A stretch of 64,000 nucleotides of DNA from DATIRA01 sp963766505 (GTDB lineage: Bacteria > Pseudomonadota > Gammaproteobacteria > Steroidobacterales > Steroidobacteraceae). The notes beneath the pieces were generated by a model, which saw only the letters and a program-made list of their open reading frames with translations, made no database searches and was not told the DNA's origin. The position numbers and the translations under genes were made by a program. The stretch lies in assembly GCA_963766505.1 (NCBI GenBank), contig CAVYAL010000002.1:62001-126000 (forward strand), given 5' to 3'. Positions 56,514 through 64,000 of the stretch are shown here, one piece after another (the stretch's first letter is position 1; every line of letters starts with the position of its first letter).

Positions 56514-57770
56514 TCAGCCGGCCGCGGCTGCCGCGGGCGGCGGCGTCGCCTTGGTCCCGACGTGCAGTTTCCACAGCCGCGCGATTTCGGCCAGTGCCGG
56601 GTCCTTGACGGCATCGAAGGCTTCGATCGCCGCCGGATAGTCACCGCTGCGCGCAAGCGCGATGCCCAGCAGCGCATTCGCGTCATCGACGTCGGTCACG
56701 CCGCCCTTCGCGAGGCCCTTGCGGAATGCGTCGATGGCCTTCGGATAGTCAGCCACGCTGAAGTACAGCTTTCCGGTCGCCACCATCTCGTTGCCCGTCT
56801 TCGCTGCGGCGAGCGCCTGTGCGGCCCCGGGGACTTCCTTGGTGTCCGCGGCGGCCCCTGACTTGGCGCGCTCGAGCGTAGTCTGCGCACGCGTCCTGGC
56901 CTCGCCCTGCAACAGATTGGCCGACAACCCCTGCTCGAGAATCCGCTTCGCCTCGGTCGGATAGCCGCCGGTCATCAGCACGCCGGCCATCTCGGTGAAT
57001 TCCTCGGGCTTGTCCAGCGTGTTCGTGTCGTTCATCAGCCGGTACAGCGCCCTGAGTTCGCGATCACCCTTGGTGCGGAACAGCTGCGTGTTGAGCAGGT
57101 CCTCCCAGTACTTCGGCTGCGGGTAGTAGCTTACGAGTTCCTGCAGCGCAGCGACGGTACCGGCCTTGTCGTCCGCCTCGTAGCTCGATTTCAGCGACAG
57201 CAGCAGCAGCTGCTCCCTGGGCGCCTGGCCCGCCGGCGTATAGCGCTGGATCGCGGACTTCGTGCCCGCGTAGTCCTTCTTCAGGTAATGGCTCTGTACG
57301 ACCAGCGTGACCATCTCGGTGTCGCTGGGCGCGCCGGCGAGGTACTTTTCACCGTACTCGATGGCCTTGTCGTAGTTCTCGACCTGGTAGTTGATCTGCG
57401 CCAGTGCCTTCATCCGCTGCGGCAGATCCTCCTCGCTCAGGTAACCGGAGTTGACGGCGTTCTCGAGCGCGACGGCCGATTCCGCGTACTGCTTCTTCTG
57501 CAGGTGGACGTACCAGCCGAGCTCGTCCACCATGAACGCCTCGTAGGGCGTCTTCGGATCGACCGCACCGGCCTCGGCGATGTGAATCAGCGCCTCGTCC
57601 CAGTTCTGCTGGTTCATCGCTTCCTGTGCGGCCTTCAGTGGCGCCTGGACCTTCTTGCTGAGTTTCTCGGCCTTGGCCGCCTGGGCCGTCGCCGGGGCCG
57701 TGCCAACGCCCACCACTGCAAGCATGCCGGCGCCCAGCAGCACGGACAGGATCAGTTCCGTCTTCTTCAT
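56514..57770 (-). CDS. Exported tetratricopeptide-repeat protein B (paralog of A)
   Basis: 418 aa from ATG 57,770 (GAGGAAC site). Signal peptide (ELILSVLLGAGMLAVVGVGT, then APATAQA). Repeat text parallels protein A: VQAPLKAAQEAMNQQNWDEA against VPLKAAQDAVKAKNWKTAES, and FDAVKDPALAEIARLWKLHV against FDAVKDPKFAEVARLWKLRA. C-terminus adds a Pro/Ala tail. Likely periplasmic. Divergent duplication of A in inverted orientation; function unknown beyond the link with tonB/exb. Confidence 0.85.
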   Translation of the reverse strand: MKKTELILSVLLGAGMLAVVGVGTAPATAQAAKAEKLSKKVQAPLKAAQEAMNQQNWDEALIHIAEAGAVDPKTPYEAFMVDELGWYVHLQKKQYAESAVALENAVNSGYLSEEDLPQRMKALAQINYQVENYDKAIEYGEKYLAGAPSDTEMVTLVVQSHYLKKDYAGTKSAIQRYTPAGQAPREQLLLLSLKSSYEADDKAGTVAALQELVSYYPQPKYWEDLLNTQLFRTKGDRELRALYRLMNDTNTLDKPEEFTEMAGVLMTGGYPTEAKRILEQGLSANLLQGEARTRAQTTLERAKSGAAADTKEVPGAAQALAAAKTGNEMVATGKLYFSVADYPKAIDAFRKGLAKGGVTDVDDANALLGIALARSGDYPAAIEAFDAVKDPALAEIARLWKLHVGTKATPPPAAAAAG

Positions 57771-57967
57771 CGTGTTCCTCGCTCTTCGCGGGTGTGCCCT
57801 TAAAGACCGCATATTGTACCGCCCGCGGACCGTATCGGCCGCAACCGGGCGGATCCCCTCGGATGGAGCGGTCCGTCCCCGCCCGACCTCGGCTTCGGCC
57901 ACGCAACTTGGATGGCGGCGGAGCGGTCGCTATTCTGGTGGCCGATCGCCTCTTTCCGGGGAACGCA

Positions 57968-58894
57968 ATGCAGCCGAGAATCGGCATCGTGGAGGTCGGA
58001 CCGCGGGACGGCCTCCAGATGGAGCCCGACGTTCTGCCGACGGCGACCAAGGTCGAATTCATCAGGCGGGCGGTCGCGGCGGGAGTCCGCCGGGTAGAGG
58101 TCGCGAGCTTCGTCAACCCGAAACGCGTGCCGCAAATGGCGGATGCCGAGGCCGTGCTCACCGCGCTGCCGCGACGCGGGGGCGTGAGCTATATCGGGCT
58201 GGTTCTGAACCAAAGGGGATTCGAGCGGGCCGTCGACGCCGGTTGTGACGAGATCGGGATGGCGGTCGCTGCAAGCGACAGCTTCAATCGCAGGAACCAG
58301 GGCGCGAGCACCGACGATTCGATTGCCGCCTGGCTCGGGATCGCAGCCGATGCCCGGCGGCGCGGCATCCGATGCCAGGTCACGATTTCCACGGCCTTCG
58401 GCTGTCCATTTCAGGGCGAAGTGGCGCCCGAGCGGGTCGTCGAAGTTGCTCGACGTGTGGCCAGTGCCTCGCCGTTCGAAATCACGCTGGCCGACACGAT
58501 TGGCGTCGCGGTTCCCGCCCAGGTTGCGGCGCTGATCGCAAAGGTGAGCGAGGCGATCCCCAGCGACACCGCGCTGCGCTGTCACTTCCACAACACGCGC
58601 AATACCGGGCTGGCCAACGCTTTCGCAGCGGTGCAGGCCGGCGTCAGGACACTCGATGCCAGCCTCGGCGGCATCGGCGGCTGCCCGTTCGCGCCGGGTG
58701 CGACAGGCAATATCCCGACCGAGGATCTCCTCTACATGCTGCACCGGTCCGGGTACTCGACCGGCGTGTCGATAGCGGCCGCGATCGAGACTGCGGCCTG
58801 GCTGCAGGAGCAGCTGGGGCGGACCGTTCCGGGCATGCTGCTGAAGGCGGGAGATTTCCCGCCGCGGATCGAGGCGCTGCCGACGAGCAGCTGA
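57968..58894 (+). CDS. HMG-CoA lyase-family (HMGL-like) protein
   Basis: 308 aa, HMGL-like TIM barrel: GIVEVGPRDGLQMEPDVLPT with the catalytic Arg-Asp, VEVASFVNPKRVPQMADAEA, CHFHNTRNTGLANAFAAVQA with the HxH metal site, and GGIGGCPFAPGATGNIPTED with the catalytic Cys loop. These fit 3-hydroxy-3-methylglutaryl-CoA lyase of leucine degradation, although related aldolases cannot be excluded. No leucine-degradation partner is next to it. ATG 57,968 preceded by a weak GGGGAA site. Confidence 0.85.
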   Translation: MQPRIGIVEVGPRDGLQMEPDVLPTATKVEFIRRAVAAGVRRVEVASFVNPKRVPQMADAEAVLTALPRRGGVSYIGLVLNQRGFERAVDAGCDEIGMAVAASDSFNRRNQGASTDDSIAAWLGIAADARRRGIRCQVTISTAFGCPFQGEVAPERVVEVARRVASASPFEITLADTIGVAVPAQVAALIAKVSEAIPSDTALRCHFHNTRNTGLANAFAAVQAGVRTLDASLGGIGGCPFAPGATGNIPTEDLLYMLHRSGYSTGVSIAAAIETAAWLQEQLGRTVPGMLLKAGDFPPRIEALPTSS

Positions 58895-58996
58895 CGATCC
58901 GGGTTCACGAGCGGCTTGCACGGAACGCCCGAAGCGGGCAAGGGCCCGCAGTGCTGGTAAAGTGACGCCCTCGTTGTCCTGTCCCGGGAGAAGTCC

Positions 58997-60091
58997 TTGA
59001 CCTACGCCGCTATCACTGGATGGGGGAAGTGCCTGCCGCCCTCCGTACTGACCAATGACGACCTGGCGCAGGTGCTGGACACCAACGACGAGTGGATCAC
59101 CAGCCGGACCGGGATCAAGGAAAGGCGCGTATCGCACGTCTCGCTCGAGGAGCTCGGCTACGTGGCGGCCCGGCGCGCGCTGGCGGCCGCCGGCCTCGAC
59201 CCGGCCGACCTGGACCTGATCGTCTTCGGAACCTGCAGCTTCGACGACCAGGTTCCGAACCAGGCTTCCGGCCTGCAGGTGCGGCTGGGGGCCAAGAAGG
59301 CCGCAGCAATGGACGTGAATACCGCCTGCACGAGTTTCCTGTATTCGCTCAGCAACGCGAACGCGCTGATCAGGACCGGCGTCGTCAGGAACGCGCTGGT
59401 ACTGGGAGGCGAACTCATAAGTGCCTTCATGGACTGGAGCAACCGCGGTGTCGCCGTGCTGTTCGGCGACGGATGCGCCGCCGTCGTGCTCGAGGCGACG
59501 GATCGCGAGGAAGGGCTGCTGGCGGAGAAGCTCGGTTGCGACAGCGACGCCCGCAATACGCTGGTGGTCGAGGGCATGGGCACGCGATATGCGAACTTCA
59601 CGCGCGTATTCGGCGACACGAACTGGATCTTCGAGGGACAGGAAATCTTCAAACGCGCGGTGATGGGCATGTCCGGCGCCTGCGCCGACGTGCTGGCAAG
59701 GCGGGGCCTCACGGCCGACGACGTCGACCTGGTGGTCCCGCACCAGGCGAACCTGCGCATCATCGAGGCAGTCGCCAAGCGGGCTGGCGTGCCGATGGAC
59801 CGCGTGTTCGTCAACGTGCACCGCTACGGCAACATGTCGGCGGGGACGGTGCCGGTTGCGCTGGTCGAGGCGCTGGAGGAGGGTCGCGTAAAGCCCAACG
59901 ACACGCTGCTGATGACGGCCTTCGGCGGCGGACTCACATGGTGCGCTCATCTGGTGCGCTGGGGCGAACGGGTGACACCGATCGGCGTCTCTGATGCGGA
60001 ACTCCCGCCCTGCGACAAGTCCGCGCTCGAGATGGTCCGCGACCTGATCCGGCGGCGGGAGCAGGCCAGGGCACGACTCTCCGCAGCGTAG
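58997..60091 (+). CDS. 3-oxoacyl-ACP synthase III-like ketosynthase (FabH family), TTG start
   Basis: 364 aa. Catalytic triad visible: Cys in MDVNTACTSFLYSLSNANAL, His in LVVPHQANLRIIEAVA and Asn in VNVHRYGNMSAGTVPVALVE. NDEWITSRTGIKERRVSH is the standard FabH N-terminus. TTG 58,997 with GGGAGAA upstream is the only start matching the family N-terminus. The C-terminus carries about 40 extra residues after LVRWGERV. Isolated from other fatty-acid genes, so a housekeeping fabH or a specialised copy are both possible. Confidence 0.85.
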   Translation: MTYAAITGWGKCLPPSVLTNDDLAQVLDTNDEWITSRTGIKERRVSHVSLEELGYVAARRALAAAGLDPADLDLIVFGTCSFDDQVPNQASGLQVRLGAKKAAAMDVNTACTSFLYSLSNANALIRTGVVRNALVLGGELISAFMDWSNRGVAVLFGDGCAAVVLEATDREEGLLAEKLGCDSDARNTLVVEGMGTRYANFTRVFGDTNWIFEGQEIFKRAVMGMSGACADVLARRGLTADDVDLVVPHQANLRIIEAVAKRAGVPMDRVFVNVHRYGNMSAGTVPVALVEALEEGRVKPNDTLLMTAFGGGLTWCAHLVRWGERVTPIGVSDAELPPCDKSALEMVRDLIRRREQARARLSAA

Positions 60092-60188
60092 GGCTGCGAT
60101 CGAGCGGGTCGCGTGACCGCTCGGGTCGATTGCGATTTCCCGCGCGAACTACCGGGCCCAGCCGGGTGCCATTCATACGGAGCTACGC

Positions 60189-61070
60189 GTGAGTGCTGAG
60201 CGCAAGGCGCTGCTGCAGATCCACTTCTGCGTCGTGCTCTGGGGCTTCACCGCCATCCTCGGCAAGCTGATCAGCCTGAAGGCGCTGGACCTCGTCTGGT
60301 GGCGCATGCTGATCGTGGCTCTGGCGGTGCTCGTCTTCCCCGGATTCTGGCGGCAGCTGCGCGCGATGTCCGGGCGGCAGATGGTGATCTTCGCGGGCAT
60401 CGGCGTCGTCGTCGCACTGCACTGGCTGAGCTTCTATGGCGCGATCAAGCTGTCGAACGCCTCGGTGGCGGCGACCTGCATGGCGGTCGGCCCGATATTC
60501 ATGGCCTTCGTGGAGCCGTGGATCACGGGCCGTACTTTCGACCGGCGCGAGTTGCTGTTCGGGCTGCTCGCCCTGCCGGGCGTCGTGCTGGTGGTGGGCG
60601 GGACGCCCTCCGGCATGCGCCTCGGGATCGTCGCCGGCATCGTCTCGGTGCTGCTGGTGGCGGTTTTCGGATCGCTGAACAAGCGCTACGTCGAGCAGGG
60701 TGGCCCGCTGGCGGTGACCGGCCTGGAACTCGGCGCCGGTGCGGTCTTCCTGACCGTCGTGGCCCTGTTCTGGACCGGCGAGGCCGCGGCCATCGCGATG
60801 CCGGACGAGAGAGACCTGACGCTGCTGCTGGTGCTCGCGCTGGCCTGCACGCTGTTGCCGTATGCGCTGTCGCTGGTCGCGCTCAGGCACATCAACGCAT
60901 ACAGCGCGCAACTCGCCGTCAGTCTCGAGCCCGTCTACGCGATCCTGCTCGCGGTGCTGCTGCTCGGCGAGCAGCGCGAGCTGACGTTCTCGTTCTACCT
61001 CGGCGTGACGATCATCCTGCTGGTCGTGTTCGGCCACGCGCTGACGACGCGCCGCCGAACCGTCTCCTAG
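60189..61070 (+). CDS. EamA/DMT-family permease
   Basis: 293 aa, about ten membrane helices, two EamA repeats (IHFCVVLWGFTAILGKLISL; SLVALRHINAYSAQLAVSLE, then PVYAILLAVLLLGEQRELTF). Start GTG 60,189, with GGAGC about 9 nt upstream. The RHINAYSAQLAVSLEPVYAI segment is typical of gammaproteobacterial members. Substrate unknown. Convergent with msrQ by 4 bp of overlap at the stop codons. Confidence 0.85.
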   Translation: MSAERKALLQIHFCVVLWGFTAILGKLISLKALDLVWWRMLIVALAVLVFPGFWRQLRAMSGRQMVIFAGIGVVVALHWLSFYGAIKLSNASVAATCMAVGPIFMAFVEPWITGRTFDRRELLFGLLALPGVVLVVGGTPSGMRLGIVAGIVSVLLVAVFGSLNKRYVEQGGPLAVTGLELGAGAVFLTVVALFWTGEAAAIAMPDERDLTLLLVLALACTLLPYALSLVALRHINAYSAQLAVSLEPVYAILLAVLLLGEQRELTFSFYLGVTIILLVVFGHALTTRRRTVS

Positions 61071-61720
61071 CGCCGCGTCCGCGCGCGGCGGATGCGCCAT
61101 CCGAGCAACAGCGCGAGCGCGAGCGCATAGACCAGCGGCTCACGCCAGTCCGCCTTGACCTGCCACCAGAAATGCCAGACGCCGAGCATCGCCGCCGGGT
61201 AGACGAGCCGGTGCAGCTGCTGCCAGCGTCGGCCGAGCCTGCGCATCCAGCCCTTCGTCGAGGTCACGGCGAGTGGCAGCAGCATCAGCAGCGCGGTCGC
61301 CCCGATCGTGATGAAGGGCCGCTCGGCGACGTCCTCCACGATGGCCCGCCAGTCGAACCACTTGTCCAGCACCAGCCAGACCAGGAAGTGCAGCGCCAGG
61401 TACGTGAATGCGAAAAGGCCCACCATCCGGCGCAATCCCATTATCCACGGCTTGCGTAGCAGCGACGCGAGCGGGGAGACGCACAGCGTCAGCAGCAGTA
61501 TTCGCAGCCCCCAGAGCCCGAGCGTGTCCATCAGCGCCTCGATCGGATTCGCGCCGAGGCCTGGAACGCCGATCTCGAACAGGCGCAGCAACAGAGAGGC
61601 CAGCGGCAGCGACAGCGCGAGGAACAGCAGGGGCTTGATGAACCTGCGTCGCCGCCCACTCCGGGCGATGGACTTCGGCGACGAGCCGGAACGGGAATGA
61701 CCCGCCGGCTGTGGTCGCAT
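61067..61720 (-). CDS. msrQ: MsrQ, heme-binding membrane subunit of the methionine sulfoxide reductase system
   Basis: Passes electrons to periplasmic MsrP. Six membrane helices in the ferric-reductase-like (DUF420/YedZ) fold: FIKPLLFLALSLPLASLLLR, TLGLWGLRILLLTLCVSPLA, MVGLFAFTYLALHFLVWLVL with a heme His, and QLHRLVYPAAMLGVWHFWWQ with further His. About 217 aa from the ATG at 61,720; further upstream codons fall in a repeat element. Downstream of msrP on the same strand. Confidence 0.85.
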   Translation of the reverse strand: MRPQPAGHSRSGSSPKSIARSGRRRRFIKPLLFLALSLPLASLLLRLFEIGVPGLGANPIEALMDTLGLWGLRILLLTLCVSPLASLLRKPWIMGLRRMVGLFAFTYLALHFLVWLVLDKWFDWRAIVEDVAERPFITIGATALLMLLPLAVTSTKGWMRRLGRRWQQLHRLVYPAAMLGVWHFWWQVKADWREPLVYALALALLLGWRIRRARTRR

Positions 61721-61736
61721 GCCTGCGGCCGGAGAT

Positions 61737-61826
61737 GGAGTGCCTGGCTCGGAGGACGCCGTAAACCCTTCCTGGGGGCTCCGGGCTCGGCATCCATGCC
61801 TGCACGGCCTCCGAGCCAGGCACTCC
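61737..61826. repeat. Perfect 19-bp inverted repeat element between msrP and msrQ
   Basis: GGAGTGCCTGGCTCGGAGG (61,737-61,755) and its exact reverse complement (61,808-61,826) enclose 52 nt containing GTAAACCCTTCCTGGGGGCT and GGCATCCATGCC. The inner text looks like an intergenic repeat family I associate with gammaproteobacterial genomes (from memory). It could be a REP/MITE-type element inserted in the operon. Confidence 0.7.
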
Positions 61827-61877
61827 ACCCCCGACCGTTGTCATGCGACTTGAGGCGCGTGGCAAGCCAACTGCACG

Positions 61878-62795
61878 TCAGTAGTGCTTCCGAAGGTCCA
61901 TGCCGCGATACAGCGACGCGACCTGCGCGGCGTAGCCATTGAACATCAGCGTCGGCTGCCGCGGTGCGAACAGCCCGCTGCCGATGCGTCGCTCGCTGCC
62001 CTGGCTCCAGCGCGGATGGTCCACCTCCGGGTTCACGTTGGCGTAGAAGCCGTACTCGTGCGGAGCGGACTTGTTCCAGGCGGTCGGTGGCTGTTGCTCG
62101 GTGAGGCGGATTTCGACGATGGACTTGATGCTCTTGAAGCCATACTTCCATGGCACGACCAGCCGCAGCGGCGCGCCGTTCTGGTTCGGCAGCGGCTTGC
62201 CGTAGAGTCCGGTGGCGAGCAGCGTGAGCGGGTGCATGGCCTCGTCGATGCGCAGTCCCTCGACGTAGGGCCAGTCGAGCACGGGAAAGCGCTGGCCGGG
62301 CATTTCCTTGGGCCGGAGCACCGTCTTGAACGCGACGTACTTTGCCCTGGAGGTGGGCTCGAAGCGCTTGAGAAGTTCACCGAGCGGGAAGCCCAGCCAC
62401 GGTATGACCATTGACCACGCTTCCACGCAGCGCAGCCGGTAAATGCGTTCCTCGAGAGCGTGTGGCTTCAGCAGGTCTTCGAGATCGTATGTCCCGGGCT
62501 TCCCGACCTCTCCGGTCACCGCGACGCTCCAGGGCCGGGGCCGGAAATCGCCCGACCGCCTGGCCGGATCGCTCTTATCTGTTCCGAATTCGTAAAAGTT
62601 GTTGTAAGTCGTTATGTCTTCATAGGAATTTGGCTTCAGGTCGTTCGGTGCTGCCGCGTGCACTAGGCCGGGCAGAGACAAGGCGGGTGCGGACGCCAGT
62701 GCTGCCAGCACCTGCCGCCGGCTGTAGTAGATCTCCGCTGGCGTGATCTCGGATGGCCGCGGATTGCAGCGGTCTGCAGGGCTTCTCTTCGTCAT
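61878..62795 (-). CDS. msrP: MsrP, periplasmic molybdopterin methionine sulfoxide reductase
   Basis: Repairs oxidised methionine in periplasmic proteins. A twin-arginine signal (YYSRRQVLAALASAPALSLP) precedes the sulfite-oxidase-fold domain. Mo-ligand Cys is in IYRLRCVEAWSMVIPWLGFP. GAPLRLVVPWKYGFKSIKSI and HPRWSQGSERRIGSGLFAPR are characteristic. 305 aa from ATG 62,795. Pairs with msrQ downstream, which supplies electrons from the quinone pool. Intact. Confidence 0.92.
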   Translation of the reverse strand: MTKRSPADRCNPRPSEITPAEIYYSRRQVLAALASAPALSLPGLVHAAAPNDLKPNSYEDITTYNNFYEFGTDKSDPARRSGDFRPRPWSVAVTGEVGKPGTYDLEDLLKPHALEERIYRLRCVEAWSMVIPWLGFPLGELLKRFEPTSRAKYVAFKTVLRPKEMPGQRFPVLDWPYVEGLRIDEAMHPLTLLATGLYGKPLPNQNGAPLRLVVPWKYGFKSIKSIVEIRLTEQQPPTAWNKSAPHEYGFYANVNPEVDHPRWSQGSERRIGSGLFAPRQPTLMFNGYAAQVASLYRGMDLRKHY

Positions 62796-62971
62796 GCACG
62801 ACTCCTGCGCATCATATTCTCCCGTCACTGGGGAGTTAGACCGGGCGGGAAGGTTCCTTGTTTCAAGGCCGGTCAAGCGCGAACCGTACCATCGCCGCCA
62901 TTGCCCTACGCTATCATGCGCGACTTTCGGCAATCAGCCGCCAACCGCAGGATTTATCAGGAGTACATTCG

Positions 62972-64000
62972 ATGAGATTCCCGAGGAGTATTCACGGTAC
63001 GGCGCCGGGCCGCCACACTCTGGCTGCGGCGATTGCATGCGTGCTGTGCGCGACTGCAGCGCATGCCGAGGACAGTGACGAGCGTTCCTTCGAAATCTAC
63101 GGTTTTGCGCAGGCTGATTTCATCCAGGACATCGGCGGGCGGCTCGATCCGGACTGGGATGACGCATTCCGTCCCTCGAAGATCTGCCTCGACGGGGCCT
63201 GCGGTGGCGACGGGCAGTCGAGCGTGAGCGTCAAGCAGAGCCGCTTCGGCGTGTCCGGCACGATGCCGACCGGCTCGAACACCGCGCCGCTCAGCTTCAA
63301 GTTCGAGTTCGACATGTTCGGCGTCGGGTCGGACGCCGGCCAGACGACCTTTCGGCTGCGGCACGCCTACGGCGAATGGGGCTCGCTGCTGGCCGGGCAG
63401 ACCCACAGCCTGTTCATGGACATCGACGTGTTCCCGAACACGATCGACTACTGGGGCCCCTCCGGCATGGTGTTCTACCGCAACGTGCAGATCCGCTGGA
63501 CGCCGTGGCGCACGGACAACAGTCGTTTCGCGATTGCCATCGAACGCCCGGGCAATGACATCGATCCGGGCAACGTCCGCCTGACCGAGGGCTTCGAGGG
63601 CGCCGAGATCAGCAACGACGAGGAGCTGCCTGACCTGACGGCGCACTGGCGCACGAACGGCGACTGGGGACACGTCCAGGTGGCGGGCATCCTGCGCAAG
63701 GTGGGTTACGAATACCGCGGCACGCCGCAAGAGAAGTGGCGCTCCGGCAGCGAGCCCGGCTGGGGCGTCACCGTCAGCACCAACATCAAGGTGCTCGAGC
63801 GTGACCGCATCATCGGCCAGGTGGTCTATGGCGAGGGCATCGCGAGCTACATGAACGACGGCGGCATGGACCTCGCCCCTAGGCTCGTGCGGCCGGAGCC
63901 GGACCTGAAGGTCAGCGCCGAGACGGTGCCCCTCACCGGTGTCGTCGCGTACTACGACCACTGGTGGAGCGACAAGTGGTCCAGCTCGATCGGCTACAGC
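62972..64000 (+). CDS. Outer-membrane porin, DcaP-like (runs off window)
   Basis: ATG 62,972 preceded by TCAGGAGT. Signal peptide (TLAAAIACVLCATAAHAEDS) followed by FEIYGFAQADFIQDIGGRLD, the opening strand of DcaP/porin-type barrels. SSVSVKQSRFGVSGTMPTGS and GQTHSLFMDIDVFPNTIDYW are typical of this family. 343 residues are visible and the frame is open to the window end. It provides passive or dicarboxylate-type uptake through the outer membrane; the substrate is unknown. Confirms an outer membrane in the right-hand genome. Confidence 0.82.
   Translation, partial: MRFPRSIHGTAPGRHTLAAAIACVLCATAAHAEDSDERSFEIYGFAQADFIQDIGGRLDPDWDDAFRPSKICLDGACGGDGQSSVSVKQSRFGVSGTMPTGSNTAPLSFKFEFDMFGVGSDAGQTTFRLRHAYGEWGSLLAGQTHSLFMDIDVFPNTIDYWGPSGMVFYRNVQIRWTPWRTDNSRFAIAIERPGNDIDPGNVRLTEGFEGAEISNDEELPDLTAHWRTNGDWGHVQVAGILRKVGYEYRGTPQEKWRSGSEPGWGVTVSTNIKVLERDRIIGQVVYGEGIASYMNDGGMDLAPRLVRPEPDLKVSAETVPLTGVVAYYDHWWSDKWSSSIGYS

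Noticed and set aside
51186..64000. Right-hand segment as a horizontally acquired island
   Set aside because: No integrase, tRNA or direct repeats at the border; two genes are cut at the same point and only one side is indel-rich. A chimeric assembly is simpler.

Overview
The window looks like a join between two bacterial genomes. Positions 1 to about 51,180 come from a very GC-rich, free-living bacterium, most like the Limnocylindria-type Chloroflexota or a neighbouring actinobacterial-like lineage. This inference rests on a diaminopimelate (DapD) lysine pathway, an F420-type nitroreductase, a group 3d Hox hydrogenase, surface proteins with an ADKVDGK motif, and dense GTG/ATGA-overlapped operons. 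Positions from about 51,190 to 64,000 come from a gammaproteobacterium-like genome: TonB/ExbB/two ExbD, MsrPQ, an outer-membrane porin, and shared rho-independent terminators. The switch falls inside two interrupted genes: a signal-peptide gene beginning at 51,112 and a 5'-truncated ilvD. An assembly chimera is the simplest explanation. Many left-side genes carry single-base frameshifts, several in homopolymers, while none of the right-side genes does. Most left-side 'broken' genes are therefore probably consensus errors rather than pseudogenes.

Left part, in order. 1-3,174 (minus): lysine/DAP operon dapB-dapA-dapD-lysA, preceded by a likely leaderless 20-codon leader peptide with three consecutive Lys codons and a strong intrinsic terminator, i.e. 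a candidate lysine attenuator. 3,623-5,292: thrC (minus) with another 20-codon leader ORF and competing hairpins. 5,293-9,437: argR, an OmpR-type regulator, an Amt ammonium transporter and a GAF histidine kinase. 9,708-15,699: glutamate synthase gltB-gltD. 15,995-23,000: an XRE/nuclease-like protein, a PLP trans-sulfuration enzyme, an unknown protein and cobalamin-dependent methionine synthase metH. 23,077-33,570 (plus): a ten-gene catabolic-looking cluster (GntR/UTRA regulator, SIS protein, FAD oxidoreductase, ROK kinase, phosphotriesterase-like hydrolase, DUF1638 protein, DMT transporter, three UroD/MtaA-like proteins). This is the best candidate here for an undescribed pathway. 33,681: a second XRE protein with a possible nuclease domain. 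34,646-40,059 (minus): NAD-linked [NiFe] hydrogenase hoxEFUYH plus its maturation protease.

40,923-51,180 is an accessory-like stretch. It holds two ECF sigma factors, each overlapped by a membrane-anchored partner, secreted proteins, a cassette of tiny paralogous genes with near-identical translation starts, and two kinds of direct repeats of about 90-100 bp that flank or precede genes.

Right part: an ilvD fragment; a tonB-exbB-exbD-exbD operon followed by a TPR lipoprotein-like gene and a convergent paralogous TPR gene; an HMG-CoA-lyase-family gene; a FabH-like ketosynthase; an EamA transporter; the msrP-msrQ methionine sulfoxide repair pair separated by a perfect 19-bp inverted repeat; and a partial porin. 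No rRNA, tRNA, CRISPR array, transposase or integrase was recognised.
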